Source of the DNA: Calamus simplicifolius
Lineage: Eukaryota; Streptophyta; Magnoliopsida; Arecales; Arecaceae
Assembly (NCBI GenBank): GCA_900491605.1
Contig: UESW01004572.1
Location: forward strand, 464,640-528,639
Reading direction: 5' to 3'
DNA length: 64,000 nt
Shown: piece after piece, positions 21,001-36,000 of the stretch
Position numbering within the stretch: position 1 is the first letter of the stretch
Layout: the number at the start of each line of letters is the position of its first letter
Made by a program: the position numbers and the translations under genes
The notes under the pieces: model-generated
The model's database searches: none
What the model was told of the DNA's origin: nothing
What the model saw: only the letters and a program-made list of their open reading frames with translations

Positions 21001-24000
21001 CTAAATTTCAGAAAACATTTCCACACCCACGGTTATTAACAATTGCAAATGTGTATTGAGTTGGAACATCATCAGTTAACATTTAGTCATATGCCTATCT
21101 TATCTATTAGAAATACTATGTAAGTAGGCTTCATCTGTAAAAACTTAACATTACATTAGGTTTCAAAGAGGCCTGTCATCATTTCTGATTTTTATTACTT
21201 GTGAAACTGATCAATGGAGATATTGGACATCTCCCAGAGGAAAAAATCAAGTTGGGGTTGCCCTTCTCTAAATCATTATAATATGGTAAATGATAACATA
21301 ATCTTTTAAATAATACAGAAACAAAAAGACAGATTTAGATAAAAATGCAAGAGAACAAGCCATTATAATAGTAAAAGACAAAATGATATTCTAAAATACT
21401 TCAGAAGAATCAAAATGTCAGACAAACATTGAACTGCCTAGATATAGAAACATGGGACCTTTCAAAGCCTCTTAATCAAAGACTTGGTCAGTCTCTTTGA
21501 GATGAGTTAACCTTGCTGAGTTTTTGGCTGTGTCCATGTCATTAGGTTTGCAGCCATTTTGTTGGGACTCCTCTGGCAAGCGACTTTGCATATATGATAA
21601 AAAGAAGACAGAATGAGTATGTTAGATTTAGGCATGTCATCTCCTGTTCTTGTTTCTTCTTTCTTCTCTGACATTATGTTTGAGACTTCTACATGGTGTT
21701 AGAGTCATGATGATCTTGATCTTTTTTCTCTTGCACCTCCCATACTTTTCCTTTGCATCTTCTCCCTCTCTTTCTTTCGAGTCCAAATTTTCTCCAGCTA
21801 GTAGCTTATTAATTGTGGAAAATTCCTCCTGTTGATGGTTTGTTAATTGTGGATAACAGTCTTCACCATTTGTTGTTTTTTTGTTTTTCAGTGATGATGC
21901 AGTCCACACTCCTTTTGAATACCCTTTCATATTCAACAATGAACAAGATCAGATACATGTTGATATTACCCTGCATGATGTTCTGATAATTGTGATCCCT
22001 TATCATGTTTATGAAGTGAGAATTTGGAAAATACAGGCTTTCTCTAATCAAATCAGGTATGTCTTTCATATAGATCACTTGTTTATTGTACTAATTATAA
22101 AATTATACATATTTTTGGCATAAAGAAAGCTACTCCATTCTTGTTATTCTGGATCTGTAATCTGGATACCATATTCCTCTGCTACTTGGAAAACACAATC
22201 AATTCTGAAATTCTAATAATCAGAGAAATGAATAAAAGAGTTCAATCATCACAATTATCAGACTAAATATATTATCTGAAGTGTTTCGGATGGCTAAAAG
22301 TACACTAAAAGACTCACAAGTAATGATGTAACTTTTGGTAGAATGGAGACGTTATATCCTGGTTCCAAAGCTATATCAAGAGTTCTCCATCACAGAAAGG
22401 GAGTGAAAGTAACAAAAAATACTGTAGTGCTTCCAGGGGCATGCGGAATTAAATCTTTATCTACTACTTACAAAGGAACTACTTAAGCAGAAGCATAAAT
22501 TTAAAAACTTTTACAAGACAAGATGCCAGTAGGGTTTAATTAACAATATCAACACTTTTGAACATAATTTCTGGCAAGTATAAGGATACATAAATTTGCA
22601 ATATTTATGCAATGCCTGTATGCTCCTAAATCATTCATTAGTGTTGATAATCCATCAACCTTTATTATATGCATAGGAAGGGGTGATGGATGAAATAATT
22701 GTGGCAATAGATGTTATGGATGCATCAATATAGATTAAGGTATCAGCAAGTGCAATTACCATAGATATTAAAATTGTAATGTAGACACTGAATAGGATCT
22801 CAACATGGGCAAATTAGGGCTCTAATGCTACAAAACATTATAGCCAAGTTGGACAAGCAATTCCCAGATACATCTACTAACTCGACTGTTACTTCATTGA
22901 AAGAACACGTCACCTTTTGAAAATGAGTTAGCATCCTCAGTTTAGGGGAAAAAGGTATGGATGAATCCTTTCAGAAGCCCTATACAATCTTCTCGTTAAT
23001 CACAGATCAGCTCTGGTGGGTCCAGATAATAGATTTTGGAAGATCAACTCTTCTTATCTTTTTCAAGGCCTGTGCTGAGGCAATATACATGAAGCAGGTC
23101 CAAAGCTTTGAAGCCTACAAAGCCATTCTTCCAGAACTTTGAGGTTGACAGAGCTTGAGTATTGCCCCACTAAAGTGATGAGATCCAAACCTCAAGTTTG
23201 ATCTGGATTCCCCACTAAATCTATGAGATTCAAACCTCAAGTTTGATTTGGTTTGCCCCACTAAATCTATGAGATTGAATCCTCAAGTTTGATTTGGTGC
23301 TAATTTTCTGAGCCAATATTTTTGTGATGTCTTGCTGGACCAAAACCACACTTTTTCTAGACAGTAGTGAGTAGAATCAGTCCTGTGACAAGGAAGCACA
23401 GTTAGAGGTGTTTGAATTCTTCTATGAAGCTGGACTTGCATTCTAAGTCTGGATTGCACCAAAATATAACTACTACAACCAGCAGCAACCCTCTGACTAC
23501 AAGAAAGTTCATATTGTAAAAGCAGAATTGAAGGGCTTTTTCCTTTTCTTAAAACAAGGGGATTTCACACTTCGACTGGAGTTTGGAAGCCTACTACATG
23601 TCACACCAGATATTGTTTTGTCGAAGGACCTGTTACATGTACCAAAATAAAGAAAAATTAAAGTTGACACTATATTTTCATGTGCAAATCCTCTATGCAA
23701 GAATGCTAAAATTGATGCAAGATGCCAAGATGGTTCAACAAGACTAGAGGAGTTGAATAAACAAATTCTCTGCACCTGGTTCACCTAGGCTGAAAAACAG
23801 CAGGCCCACCCACTAAGATTCAACTAAAGATGATCATCACCAAGCCAGAGATCCTCAATTAAGTAATTGGACAAGCATCTATCACACAAAATAAGCACCC
23901 AATGAATCTAGAAGACTGTAAATTCATAAAATAACAAGAATGGGCTGATTAAAGAGCCAAATCAAGTCAGATGTCAGAAGCAATCCAACACTCAGCATGA

Positions 24001-27000
24001 CTTCATTGGATATCTTACATGCAAGTGGCTGGTGCCTAATTTTGACAGCAAACCAATGATATCAGATCTCTTTTACAGTAAGCTCAATGGTCAAAATTGG
24101 AGTCAGAATCACGATAAACCAATGTTGGAGCAAAGTTGCCAAACAAGAATAGATGTCACTCCAATTCCCAAGAGAAAGCCGAAGCTGTGAATCCAACACA
24201 GATTAAACTTGCATCTAATCAATCAAAAAGAGATTGTTCATGGATCCCCACTCAGAATCAGAGTAAGAATTAGATACGATTTCCTGGTTATTTCATGTCC
24301 TGGTGCATTAGATCAAGTTCTAATTGGCCTCTATTTTATTGAAGGGTCCTATTTAATAAAGGGATCTTGAAACTTGTAAATAAAGTCTCGCCCTCCACTT
24401 TTTCATTTGCAGTATTCTTAAATTTTTCTCAGGGTGCATATTGCTCTCGGTTTCTATGGAGTAGCACTGATTCTTTACTAAGCATACAGTGCTGATTCAA
24501 CAAAAAAAAAAAAACCAATAGAAAGTCCTTTAGACAATAGTGCTGATTTTGAATGCTATGTTTTGGGTGATAAATCAATTCCTCATTGGTTACTTCTCTC
24601 TCCTCCCTTTTATTTTCTTATTTTTTCTTATTATTTGCTTCTTTGCTTTTGCTTCTTTTGTTCAAACTTTTACCATGCAATCTCTAATCTCATTCGAATT
24701 ATCACCACACCAATTTGTGATTGTCCAGCATGTAACTTGCTTTAGCAAACTACTTTATCCAAATTAATTAGGTGATTGATGAACACCTCATGCCTAGAAA
24801 TTAACGCTTAGAGCTCAAAGATAATGCATTTTATTCCTACACATTGCCATTGCAGTTTTCTAGGCTTCTGAATTTACTTGCAGTTTTTGGTTTTCAGAGT
24901 TCTTCCCTCATAGGCAAGAAATTTTGAAAACATTCCCTTAGATGGGTCACGGGCAAAAAGCTTGTACGAGTCATACTTAAGAGATTGTGTAACGACCCGG
25001 GCCCCGGGCCCGTTTCGTTACAAGAGAGTAAGACAGATAAGGTCCATACCAACTTGGGCCATTACAGCCCAAAAGGGATCCAATTGGTACTGGTCCATCT
25101 TCCTTAACTGGTTATAAACCATACAACCAACTCCCAATTTTTTGATGTGGGACTATTGGGAGGAGCATCACAATCTACCCTCCTTATAGAGGCGACGTCC
25201 TCCTCGCCAGGGGCAATTAATCACAACCATCAGACAGGTAGGGTTCTAGAGGTGGCCCTTACAGGTTCAAGAGGTGGCTCCCATCGATGTAGCACTTTGC
25301 CCTGTGTGGCACTTAGCTCCTGCACTTCCAGTGGTGCGTGGCTCTGGTACCATATTGTAACGACCTGGGCCTCGAGCCCATTTCGTTACAAGAAAGCAAG
25401 ACAGACAAGGTTCACACCAACATGGGCCACCACAGCCCAAAAAGGATCCAATTGGTACTTGTCCATTTTTTTAACCGGTAATAAACCATACAACCAACTC
25501 CCAATTTTTCGATGTGGAACAATTGGGAAGAGCATCACAGATTGTGACTCAAAAACAATGAAAAATACCAAATAATTTGTTTTACCTTTAGCAACATGCA
25601 ATAGGCATAAAGTTTAAGGTATGATCAACCTTCATGAGTGGCTTCAAACTTGATGTCAGCATTCCAAAAAATTGTTCCCAGTTTCTAGCAGGACACCATA
25701 GGCAAGAGTCTGCTGTAAAAATTGAAAAGTCAATTGGGAGGAAGGGAAGTTCTGTCTCTTGGGGGAGGGAGGGCTGCAGGCTGGTTGAATATACTAAATT
25801 CAGTATTCCGATCTTAGTCATGTATTTTTATCTTCTTTTTCAGCGCTGGGGTAATTAGAAGAATGGGTAAGTTTGGAGTTTTCTAGAAAGACAAGGTCCC
25901 AATAAGGGGTGGTAGTTGTTGGGGCCTTTATAAATGAAACCTGCAAGTCTAAGGGGTTCATTTGTTGAATTAATGATGGAAGGAGAACTGTTGATGGTTA
26001 TTCAGTGCACCTGAATCCTTGCCTATTTTGGATGAATGTCATAAAACTTGAGTTTTATTTATGGCATGTCTTTTATCTTATCTAATATGAAACTGCAAGA
26101 TTCTAAAGCTTTTGAGATAGGGTCATCCCCATAGAATGCGACGTGCTACCATCCTACTTATCCCAACTCTTGAGCTATACTATAAAACTTTAGGAGAGGG
26201 TGATTTGGCAAATATTGAAATATTCCAAATTATTATTAGGAAGGTTCGCTATGAAAGCTATTTTTCTACTTAAGAGATTAATAGAGAAGTTTAGAGAAAA
26301 GAGATAAAGATCTTCATATGATTTTTATGAATTTACAAAATCATATGATAGAGTCTCTAACAAAATTGGTAAGTGTCAGAAAAAAGAGTCTCCATTAGAT
26401 AAATTAATGCAATTAGGAACATTTAAAAAGGATCAATTACTAATGTGAGAACTACAAATAGTAATAGTAATGAGTTTCTAGTCACAATAAATTTACACCA
26501 AAGATCAAGTCTAAGTTTTTACTTTTCAATGCTAGTTAAACTAAGCATATTCATGACAATATTCCTTAATGCAAACTATTTGTAGATGGTATAGCTTTAG
26601 GAGATGAAACTTAGATCAGGATTAATCATAAGCTGAAATTGCACAGAAGCATATTTAGTATTATAATCTAAGGATTTGAAGTAAAGTAGGACCAAAATGG
26701 AATACATGGAATGTAATTTACTGAAATTAGAAGTCAAAATTAAGATATCGTGAAAATCAATTATTCAAGTCTTCATGGGATGAGGGCTACCTTGACCATC
26801 TTATTTCATTCTAGAGAGATTCTAAGATCAGTTTTGGCCATCCCATGTCATCCCATCCTTTTTTAGCCCTAATACATTATAATGCCAATTTTAAATAGGC
26901 TTACTTTATCATAAAAATATAGCTTTTGAAGTTCAATTATGTTTAAAAATCAAATAAAAATTAAAGTTTTATAAATAATTAAAAAAAAAGCGTCCCAAGC

Positions 27001-30000
27001 AAGTAGTAGGACACCTGGCTAGGTTGGGGATCAAGATCAGATTAGATGCGAGGCATCTCATTCTGTGAAAAAACTAGGATGCCTTGATTCCATGAGATTT
27101 AAAACCTTGGTGAAATTAAGGATTATAAAGTTTCTAAGAGCCATCATTTTTTAATAGTTAGGTCGATTATTTATAAGATATGAAAGATTAAATAAACTAT
27201 TATTCATAGGATTAAAACAGATTGAATAAAATGAAAAAGTATAAGTGGAATATTATGTAACCGTAGGTTAGCTATCAAGTTGAAGGAAAACTTTATTGGA
27301 TAGCTATAAGACTAGCTATACTTCATAGTATAAAATGTTGGATGGCCAGTAAATAATATGTACATGAGATGAGTATAGATTAAATAAGAATATTGATATA
27401 AATATGTAGTAATTCAAGAAAAGATAAAATAAGAAATAAAGATATTCATAACATAAAGAGTTAGCACTAATTAAGGAGGAATTGAGATAAAGATGACTTA
27501 GATTATATGGACATGTACAACAAAGGCTAAGGTATGCACTCAAAAAAAATGATTTGAAACATGAAGAAGGATATAGGAGTAAAGGTAGAAAACAAAAATC
27601 ACATGGAAAGAAGTAGCAAGGAAGGACTTTATATCGCTACACCTAACAAAAATAATGGTTCTAAAGAAAGCAAAATAGGGGGAAAAGATTCATGTTGCTT
27701 ATTCAAACTAGTTTCGGGTTAAAGCTTATTCATTGTTGTTATCATCAGTGATTCAAGTCTCGATGGGATGAAAGCCATTTCGGCCATCCCATCCCATCTT
27801 TTTTAAGTCGTAATACATTATAGCGATAATTTTAAATAGATTTAATTTATCACAAAAATATAATTTTTATAATTTAAACATATTTAAAAATTAAATAAAA
27901 TACTAAAGCTTCATAATTTTTTTAAAGAAAAAAAAAGCATTCTAAGCAAGTATTGGGACATCTAACCATCGGGGATCGGGATGGGACCAGACATGGGGCA
28001 TCTTATTCCATAGAAAAATCAAGACGTCTCGGTCCCATGAGATTTAAAATTTTGGTGGTTGTTGTTGTTACATATAAAGCAAGAAGTGATTACTTCAAAA
28101 CACTATGTAATTAGAAAGAAAATATCAAATGAAATTAAATTAAAGCATGAAAAAAGCTAGGATCACACGATTGATTATAAGGAAGAGAGCTTGACTAGAA
28201 GTTGGAAATACTTGAACAAATGTTTGTTCACTTAATAAAGACAAAGACTTAGATCCAATCTGTGTTACTTGGACACTCATATTCACATGGAAGAATCCAT
28301 GTTAGATATGAATCCATAAGTCCAACTAGTATCGAACTCTTAGATAGTTACCAAATATTTTGTTTGCAACTTTTAGAGTACAATGGAAACTAGGACTTTC
28401 AAGCAATGAGATTGAACCATCATAGTGACGATGTAGACTTTTAATTGTTAGTTCTAGGTCAAGGATGGAGCCATCAAACTAACTTTACAAGATGATAGGT
28501 CTCTTGTATCCTTAACTAATTTTAGATTCAATACCTTGACAAAAAAAAAGATAAAAAAATCTGCTAGTGATTTGTATTATAAAATATCTAAAGTCCATTG
28601 AGTATAAATGATTTAGATAACATCATTTTTTTTTCTAAATGCTCTATATTCCTTTTTTCTTTGAGTGGGACACTTGGATACATATCTCAATCCAAATCTT
28701 GCTTCTATGTCTAACTATGCAATGCAAAACCCAATGAAAAGGAAGAACAGAACTGACCTCATGAATCATAAGACATTTTTGTTATTGTTGGTAATGTATA
28801 TCATGGATAAGAATAGAGTCATGGTTAAAAAATCATTAGGACTTTTCCAAAAAAGCACTTAGCCTCATAATCTTCTAGACAACACAACTATGATTATATG
28901 CAACTTCTCTTGCAACAGCTATAAGCATCATCAGACAAGTCAGGTATGATTAAAGGTAGGATTTTTTTTTTCCCAACATTACATCTCATAGCTCTTATAA
29001 CAGTGTTTCTTCTGTTGATTGTACCATGCAACATGCATTTAAGCTAACAAAAGATTCTGTTAAAGAATGACAAAAAGAAAAAGTAAGCCAGAAGAGGAAA
29101 TTATTTCATTGAGAAACCAATTGCAGGAGAGTCTTGGGACAGAGTTTGAGGGAAAACCTGTGTTGCTTCCAACAGAATCTTGATGATATATCTGAGAACA
29201 GCAAGCCTGAAACTGCTCCGCAGTTGTTGATTCTCCTTCTGGCCTCTGACTTTCAAAGTGTGTTGCTTGACTGGCCAACTCATTATCATTCATTTGATCT
29301 GTTAACATAAGATGCAACTCCCTGCTGATGATAGGTGATCTAAAATGCTGGATCCATGGACTTGCAGAAAGAAGTCGAATTTCGTTCTTAGTGTCAGCCC
29401 GAGTCCTAGTCCTTTCATAATTCAGTGTCTCCCAACAGCCCCTACGCAGAACCTTGAACTGCAAAGGTAATCGCTATAAACTAAGAAGAAACAGGAAAGT
29501 CTTCATGGAAAAGTTGATTGATTTAAAAAGTAGAGACCAGTCTCATTGCTACACCTGGCCAGAGGGTAGGCTGTTACAATTTGACCTTGATGGCTTTGTG
29601 TGTTTCTGTGCTAGCATTGGCAGCCAACCAAGTAGATCCTTTGAACAATATCCACTGCTGTATAATTGGCTAATGAATGATGCTTCCATGGAATTGAGAT
29701 ATAGATTGTGCTTTTCATCATTCCATTCCATGCACATGTAATCTACTGCCTGAGGTCCCTAACGCAAAGACTCCTTTATGAAGCCATAGTTTTCTTGAAT
29801 AATAGATGTTCATTTTAACAAGGACGGAAAACAAGTATATTTATCTACAAAATTTTGGTGACTTTCAGGGAGTAATCATATTTGTTAGATGTAGAAGAAT
29901 AGGAAGAATCTAGTACATATCATGAAGAACACTTAGCAAACTTACCAGAAAATTATGTAGACATGCATATTATGGTTAAGAGAGACATGCATCATTGTTA

Positions 30001-33000
30001 GATCCATTTAGGTCAAATGAAACAAAAGAAATTATGGCAGGAAACATAATAATGCTTAATAAACTTACTAAAATAATGACACGCTTTGTCAGATATTATT
30101 AGGTGCTACTTGAATTCTCTTTCATCAATAAATGAATGAAAAACATCTAAAATATATTTTCATATGAAGTTTCATAAGGAAATGGAAAATAAACATTACA
30201 ACATTAAGAAATTGGCAATAAAAGAATGAGTTATATGGCCCAAACACAAACACCCATGTAGTCTTTGTTCATGAATAAGAAAACTAATGGACAAAAGTTA
30301 CTTAGATGATCAGGAAAATGAAACTGCACTTGTTCATCAAAGTTTTTACTCTACTCAATCATGGAAAATCTGAACAATGTCCCCTTTAATCATGCATAAA
30401 CTTTGACCTTGCCAAAGGTATTATCTAGAGTCAAGAAAAGAAAATAGAAAGAAGAAGAACTCAAAGATGGGGCACGATGTGTAAATAATTATATAACTAA
30501 AATTTTCTAACCGCAAAGTATGTCCTTCCTCGCAACTAATCTTTATCCATGTATGGAGAGAAATCTTCTAAAATGGAGAATAGCTAAAAGGAAATCAAAA
30601 TGAGATAGAAATATATCCATAGAAAGAGTTCACAAGTTCCCCCTAGGATGAGCAATAAAATAAAAATCCCATCTATATGATGTTCATTTAATAAATCAAA
30701 TTATGATTCAAACCTATTTTGAGAATTTTGTAAGACTCATTTTTGACAAATTGTGGAAACTAAGGTTTAAGTACATAGAACCTGTGAGCACCTCTCCAAA
30801 ATTTATAAATATAACTAGAGAAATGTCAGCACTTTCAACATGAAGTTCCAAGTCAATTGGCTACAATTGTCCTTAACAGTCAACTAGAGTCTCTCAACCA
30901 TTAGCCCATGGTCCATAATCAATGCAAGGCAGAGAAGGAACAATATGAAATAGGAAAAGAGGAGACACTTGTTTGGCTCCAGCCTGGCCTGACCCATGTG
31001 TATATCCTTGGGTCTGTGCATACACATGGCACGGCTGATCTAGCTGTGCTCCAAGAGTGCAGAAATTAAGGCCGGTTGGGGTGTCCCAAATTGCAGCTAA
31101 GAGGAGAGAGGGGAGAAAGGACTATTAACAAGAATCCCCTGTACCATCAAGCTGATGTGGACTACACAAAAAAAAAAAATCTTTTGAGTTTTGAAGCCTT
31201 CCAACTTCCACATGATCTGGTGCATGCTTCAAACACAACACTGGGAATAATAATGAAACAAAATTGGAAGACTCCTAGAAAGTCAAAAAAAAAAAAAAAA
31301 AATCAAAACCAAAGATAAATCCAATAATAAAATTAAAACACCCATCATTTTATTTGAACAAGAGAAGCTGATCTGCATCAAATCACCAAATCCTGGCTCT
31401 CGCAATCTTCCCTCCTGTTTCTAGGCCAAGAAGCATTCATGTTAAAGGAAAACAGCTCATGCCTCCTTTTATTTTGCCATGTAAAATTACCAAAACTCAT
31501 GGCAAACAACAAGAACCACGCAAATATTTCTCATTTGGCATGACTTTTAGATATATTGATGGATGGGCATTAGCTTACAATGCTATGCAATTTTTCTGAT
31601 ATGTATTCTATTTTATGTAATTATTTTAGTTTTAGAAAAATTAATTATTAAAAATAAAAAGAAGTTTTGACAAAAATGATAATTGGTTTGCAGTATGAAT
31701 TTGCACATGCTACCGTAGCCATGCTGAATTGCATTGATTTTGGGCATGTTTGAGAGTAGTCGAATCTACAGAATGAATTCACATAATCTTAAAATTGACC
31801 TCATCAAAACACGTATTCAAATTAGGAAAATATATGTATGCATAATAGGTGTATTTATAAGATCCCATAATAAATTTTAACTTTTGAAAATTACAAGTTA
31901 AATTATTTTTTGAATGAAAAAATTACAATAGTGAAAATTCAAATTTAAATTAAAAAAGTTAGAGCAATTGTAGACAATTAAAAATTTTCTAAATAGCATA
32001 TATTTCACATAACTACATGCATTACCATTATTGTTTCATAATTTTTGATTAAATGATGCATTAGATACATATAGAAAATTATTAATTTCATATTTTTAAA
32101 TAATTATACCTAGACATGGGATCACTTTTTTAAAATATTAATAAATAAAATATATTTTATTTCAAATAAAGTCAAAATAAAGTACCAAGTATTTAATTTT
32201 AATAAAATTAAATAAAAACAAAAAGCACCTAGAAAGTTTGAGGTTGAACTTAAATTCATTAATATTATCAAGATGGTAGTCTTTAAGAGATAAAATAACA
32301 ATTGTAATATATCTATCATTCATTTCCATAGGATTTATGTGTAGACACCCCTAAGCAACTCCTTCAAAGACTCCATCACTCAAGTGATCATTTCATACAA
32401 TGGTTCTCGAATCGGACTCACCCATTTTAATTTAGATGAAACCCAAATCCATGCTAATTCCACTCCACCATCTCTTAATTATTAATCCTAGCTAATGATT
32501 AGAACCCAAGTGCATGATGCTTCACTTGAATAATAAGAGCACTCAATTTATGATTAGATCATAAATATATTATTCATTATAGAATCAATGGTACTTATGG
32601 AGAAAGATATAATTAAAGAGGCTAATGAAAAATACCTAGCTTTAATTATGAATCGTTTATAGAAGATTGATTTATATGTAATGACTATATCAATGGGCAA
32701 TTCAAATCCTTTGAATATAATTAATTTTATAATTTTGAGAGTGTAGTTCCAAATTTTTAGTGAAGTAATTTAAAATTAATAATTTTAATATTTTAATTAA
32801 GGTGTTAATTAAATGTTAAAATTATTGGAGCTTAAAATTATAAATGTCCATAGTTCCTCTGAATGGCTCCATTAAATTATGTAAACTTTATGATATGTTG
32901 GATTAAGTTATTAATTTAGAATTAAGAATTCTCAATTAATTTTACACAGAAATTAATTGGATTAATTTTTATTTTAAATAATATGATTATTTAAAATAAA

Positions 33001-36000
33001 TTTAAAATTATTTTAAATTAAAAAATATACAGTATGCTAAGGAACATATCGTAGGCATGTTTCGGTTCATGTGAAAGTTATTTTGTTGTTGAAGAAATAT
33101 ATGGGATCGTGGGAGAGCTTTTCTTTCTTCCGTATCATCCCACGATAAAGATATCAAAAGAAACCAACAATGGGTTGTTGGATAGACATATGGGATTGTG
33201 AAAAAGATTTTCTTTCTCCCACATTACCCTACGGTAAAGTAATCTTCAAGAGTTGAATGTTATCTTAATTTTTAATTAATTAATTAATTAATTAAAAAGG
33301 GGTGGTAGTTATTATTCTCGTAGAATATAAGATTCATTAGAAAAAAATAATGTAGCCACAGAGAGTTTCTCCTTCATCCTTACTTTGTCTCATGTGTTGA
33401 GAATACAAAATGACTAATAAATTCAGTTGTGTGATCTCAACCTCAATCAGAAACGCCACTCGTTCGTGTTCATCATAATTTGGAGAATGTTTGAAAAGAT
33501 CCGTGGTGATCGAAAGGATTTGGTGATTCCAAGATGGTATTGGTGGAGTTCAAGATATTCGACGAATGATCAATTTCTTAATCTTTTTATTATTTTTATT
33601 ATTAAATTAATATAAAATAAATTGCTAAATAAAAAATTTTAAGATATGTGATTTGATCCTTATCTTGCTTCCGCAAATATCTCAAAATTGGTTTGAGATA
33701 ACCAGTAGTATATTCATTATCAGGAGCCAAGCATAGTCTATACAAACCATTAGACAACAAATTTTTCAACAACTTGAGAGCTCAAAATTAAATCAATCTT
33801 TCCCTTTTCTATACTAAAATCATATCCAAGTTTATTCAGAACAAAAACTGAAATTAAATTTGAAGGTGGTACATAAAGGTATTCTCTAAAAAGACTTGAA
33901 AACCTCTAAAATAAATTGAAAATCAGACTCTAGATTTAAACTAATAGAACCTATGAACTCATCTTTAACTTTTGCATCATTTCCAACTTTAAGCTTGACT
34001 TCTCAATCACTTGGTTTCCATTTGTTTTTGAACCCCTACAAGGTAATAGCAACATTAACAGTTAATTCACCATCAAGCCACCATGAGTACAATGGGGTAT
34101 TAACAAAATTGGATTCTAAACAAACATAAGCTAAAGGATTACCTTCTTACTTATTCTTCTTTTCTAACCAAGACTTGAAGCTAGTATATTTACTTTTCTT
34201 ATGTCCTCTTTTCTTACAGAAGAAACACTAAAAATCTTTCTTAATGGCAACCTCAGAACCTCCTACACCTAAGGTTTGACCTTGGCCATGTCTTTTCTTA
34301 CCCCAATCCTTCTTAGAAATACCATGCTTAGACTTCTTAGGGTTTTCAAATCCGTATCTTGGTTGGGTTTAGTATAGGACACATATAAGACTATTATTCC
34401 TTTCCTTTTTAAGCTTTTTATCTTAGAGGCACATTTAGTTATAAGGTCATTCACACTCCAAGTCTCATCTAAGGTATTATAAGCATTTTTAATCTAAATA
34501 AACTCAACAGGTAGGGAATTAAGAATATGATGAATTATAAATTTTTTGGAAGGATAATGTCATCAGCTTTCATTTGATTTGAATATATATCATTTTTATA
34601 ATAAAGTAAGTCATATCTTATACATGTTAACTCACTCATCAGGTGTTCTACTTCAAATTTGTTGGATATATGATATCTTTGTCCTATGGCAGTTAAAAAA
34701 GTTTTTGCATTATTGGTATCTGATACTCCACTCATAAGTATTGAGATTTTGTTTAAATAAACTAAGCGGTGCTTAGGGAATAGTTGCAAACTCTCTGCAG
34801 CGATTCTTGCCTCAGAAGCCGAAGGTGCTGATGCTTTGATTCAAAATTTTTTGCCATTTCAAAATTTTTTGCCTCGGATGTGTTGTGAAGCAACGCAACT
34901 CTCCGGGAATCGACGCATTCCAGGTATGCTGCGGCTTTCAACCTCTATAAATACCACACAAATCAAACTAGAAAAATCTCAGTTCTTGTCTACAATCGAG
35001 TTTTCATTAGTGCTTTGGTGCAAACTCGATCCAAGCTTGTCGTATCCTATGGCGTATTTGCTATTCACCCACAGAGCATTCGAGACGGTGCAAATAATGC
35101 TTAAGAAAGCGTTACCGTGCATTGATTCAAGCCTATCCTTATCTTCATCTCTCTTGGTCCTTATCTTAAATCATTATCTCTATCTCTTCATCCTTACTTC
35201 CCTTTATTCAAATTTTGCAACAATCTTAAGCGTTATTTCAATGGAGACCGAGACTTCTATCGCCACCATCAAGTTGATGAACCAAAATCTTGTCAGACTC
35301 AATCATTTTGAGGGCACTAATTTCATCTGTTGGCAAGATAAGTTAAAGTTTCTTTTCACTGCATTAAAGATCTTCTACATCCTTGATTCAGACTTGGTGC
35401 CCATACCGGAGCCAATTGATAACGACTCTGATGAAGTCAAGGCAGAGTGCAAGAAGCGAAGGGAGAACGAATTCATATGCCGCGGGCATATCCTCAATGC
35501 TCTATCCGACCAATTGTATGACCTATACACTAACACACAATTGGAAAAAGAGATATGGAATGCATTGGAATACAAGTACAAGGTCGAGAAGGAAGGTACG
35601 AAGAAATTTTTTATCTCTAAATATTTTAATTTTAAGATGTGTGATAAGAAGTCAATTCTGGCACAAGTACATGAATTGCAAGTGATTGTCAACAAAATCA
35701 AAGCAGTAAAATCGATATTCCCGAGTCTTTTCAAGTTGGTGCGATAATCGCAAAATTACCACTGTCTTGAAAGGGCTATAGGAAAAAACTTCTCCACAAC
35801 ACTGATGATTTTTTCTTGGAGCAAATTCAGAAATACCTTCGAATCGAGGAGGAATCGAGGATGAGGAAGAAGTTGGAGAATGTCAACGTTGAATCGGGGT
35901 TTTCAAAGGCCAATGCTGTTAGCAAGCCTAAGAAGGATAAAAAGGATGGCAAAGCAAACTATCTTGGTTCCAAAAAGAATCAAGAAAAGTTCAAGAAAAA

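Larger units (their letters stand above)
18287..29157 (-). other. Intron 3 of the COR27-like gene (10.9 kb)
   Basis: Runs between the donor CACAG|GTTTTC and the acceptor before exon 4. It holds the 180-bp duplication, two LINE-RTE remains, a TRIM, a small LTR-like piece, three copies of a dispersed repeat and unassigned AT-rich DNA. Confidence 0.7.

Noticed and set aside
25147..25575. 142-residue open frame
   Set aside because: It runs across the interior and one LTR of the TRIM and starts within the other LTR. It has no domain and TRIMs do not encode proteins.
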